A stretch of 64,000 bases of DNA, taken from positions 124,001-188,000 of the forward strand of contig NZ_BAABKM010000003.1 of the NCBI RefSeq assembly GCF_039543825.1, given 5' to 3'. This document shows positions 63,583 through 64,000 of the stretch, piece by piece (position 1 is the first letter of the stretch; each line of letters begins with the position of its first letter). Under the pieces are notes generated by a model, which did no database searches, was not told where the DNA came from, and was given only the letters and a program-made list of their open reading frames with translations. This DNA is from Nocardioides conyzicola (lineage in GTDB: Bacteria > Actinomycetota > Actinomycetes > Propionibacteriales > Nocardioidaceae). The translations under genes and the position numbers were made by a program.

Positions 63583-64000
63583 ATGACGAGCGGTGCACGG
63601 CCGGGGACCGACGCGGGGCTGACCACCGAGCAGGAGGCGGCGTGGTTCGCCTACATGCGCGTCGTGCTGCGGCTCGACTACGAGCTCAACCGCCAGCTGC
63701 AGCAGGACAGCGACCTCTCGCTGGCCGACTACGACGTCCTGAACGCGCTCGCCGACTCACCGGACGGCCGGCTGCAGGTCAGCGCCCTCGGCATCCGGAT
63801 CGGCTGGGAGCTCAGCCGCGTCTCCCACCACCTGCGCCGGATGGAGACGCGCTCGCTGGTGCGCCGCGAACGCTCGGTCGCCGACCGCCGGGCGACCGAC
63901 GCGGTCCTCACCCCGGCCGGTCGCGACGCCATCCGGGCGGCGACACCGGGCCACGTGGCGCTGGTCAAGCGGCTCGTGTTCGACGGGCTCCCCGACGAGC
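63583..64000 (+). CDS. MarR-family regulator, 3' end cut off by window edge
   Basis: At least 139 residues of a winged-helix repressor. The dimer helix (WFAYMRVVLRLDYELNRQLQ) is followed by LADYDVLNALAD, the recognition helix IGWELSRVSHHLRRMETRSL, and the wing ERSVADRRATDAVLTPAGRD. The C-terminal dimer helix runs off the window. It probably controls the divergent quinone reductase-SDR operon through the palindrome between them. Confidence 0.93.
   Translation, partial: MTSGARPGTDAGLTTEQEAAWFAYMRVVLRLDYELNRQLQQDSDLSLADYDVLNALADSPDGRLQVSALGIRIGWELSRVSHHLRRMETRSLVRRERSVADRRATDAVLTPAGRDAIRAATPGHVALVKRLVFDGLPDE

Overview
The window comes from a high-GC actinobacterium, most likely Nocardioides or a close relative in the Propionibacteriales. 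This rests on the very GC-rich third codon positions, an SsgA-family cell-division protein, recA-recX behind a PafBC-type promoter plus an actinobacterial LexA box, an actinobacterial cysteine leader peptide before sulfite reductase, and many genes that start directly behind a -10 box (TANNNT, 6-7 nt, then the start codon), the layout of leaderless transcripts. No phage, plasmid, IS element or CRISPR array was seen; this is ordinary chromosome with several small accessory modules.

Layout. 0-7.7 kb: 3'-truncated thrS, a secreted regulatory-domain protein, a GNAT, a lipoprotein, an SsgA-like gene between two near-identical tRNA-Val genes, a Gly-Cys-Val tRNA operon, a YbdK-type carboxylate-amine ligase, a Mug-like glycosylase and an SRPBCC protein. 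7.7-11.5 kb: one giant secreted protein (four lamin-tail domains, a propeller-like region, four Ig-like repeats). 12-20.9 kb: PPK2, a MASE1 histidine kinase, a K+ channel, a YihY-type membrane protein, an AidB-like acyl-CoA dehydrogenase and a dicarboxylate symporter.

20.9-28.1 kb holds the most unusual module: a single-module, six-TM NRPS of the Pls/PosA type (the epsilon-poly-L-lysine synthetase architecture), coupled to an M1 peptidase and convergent with a phosphopantetheinyl transferase lying behind glyA. 28.3-31.9 kb is assimilatory sulfate reduction: Cys leader peptide, sulfite reductase, a 61-aa zinc ribbon, APS reductase and a CbiX/SirB chelatase that would supply sirohaem. 32.1-36.7 kb encodes a VanX-like dipeptidase, alanine racemase and Ddl in overlapping frames, followed by a NarL-type two-component pair. 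36.7-37.9 kb is a DUF3037/HipA-like kinase pair. 38-42.5 kb has a secreted protein, a second PPK2, a GNAT, a phosphoribosyltransferase and recX-recA.

42.7-49.4 kb is a seven-gene minus-strand chain (GT2, DUF2064 transferase, methyltransferase, membrane molybdopterin oxidoreductase, small membrane protein, response regulator, histidine kinase) divergent from a polytopic glycosyltransferase-like protein. 49.4-54.4 kb has a TetR/epimerase pair with a clear operator, an epimerase-mtnP pair and another histidine kinase. 54.4-58.0 kb has MFS, DUF3046 and a DinB-methyltransferase fusion, then a GNAT and a RidA protein. 58.0-64 kb is redox and dehalogenation-type metabolism: RibD/DHFR-like, DinB-like, cNMP-TrxR-like, haloalkane dehalogenase, SDR, quinone reductase and a divergent MarR cut by the window end. 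Genes are tightly packed; no stretch over about 300 bp lacks a gene except the sulfite reductase leader region, described below.
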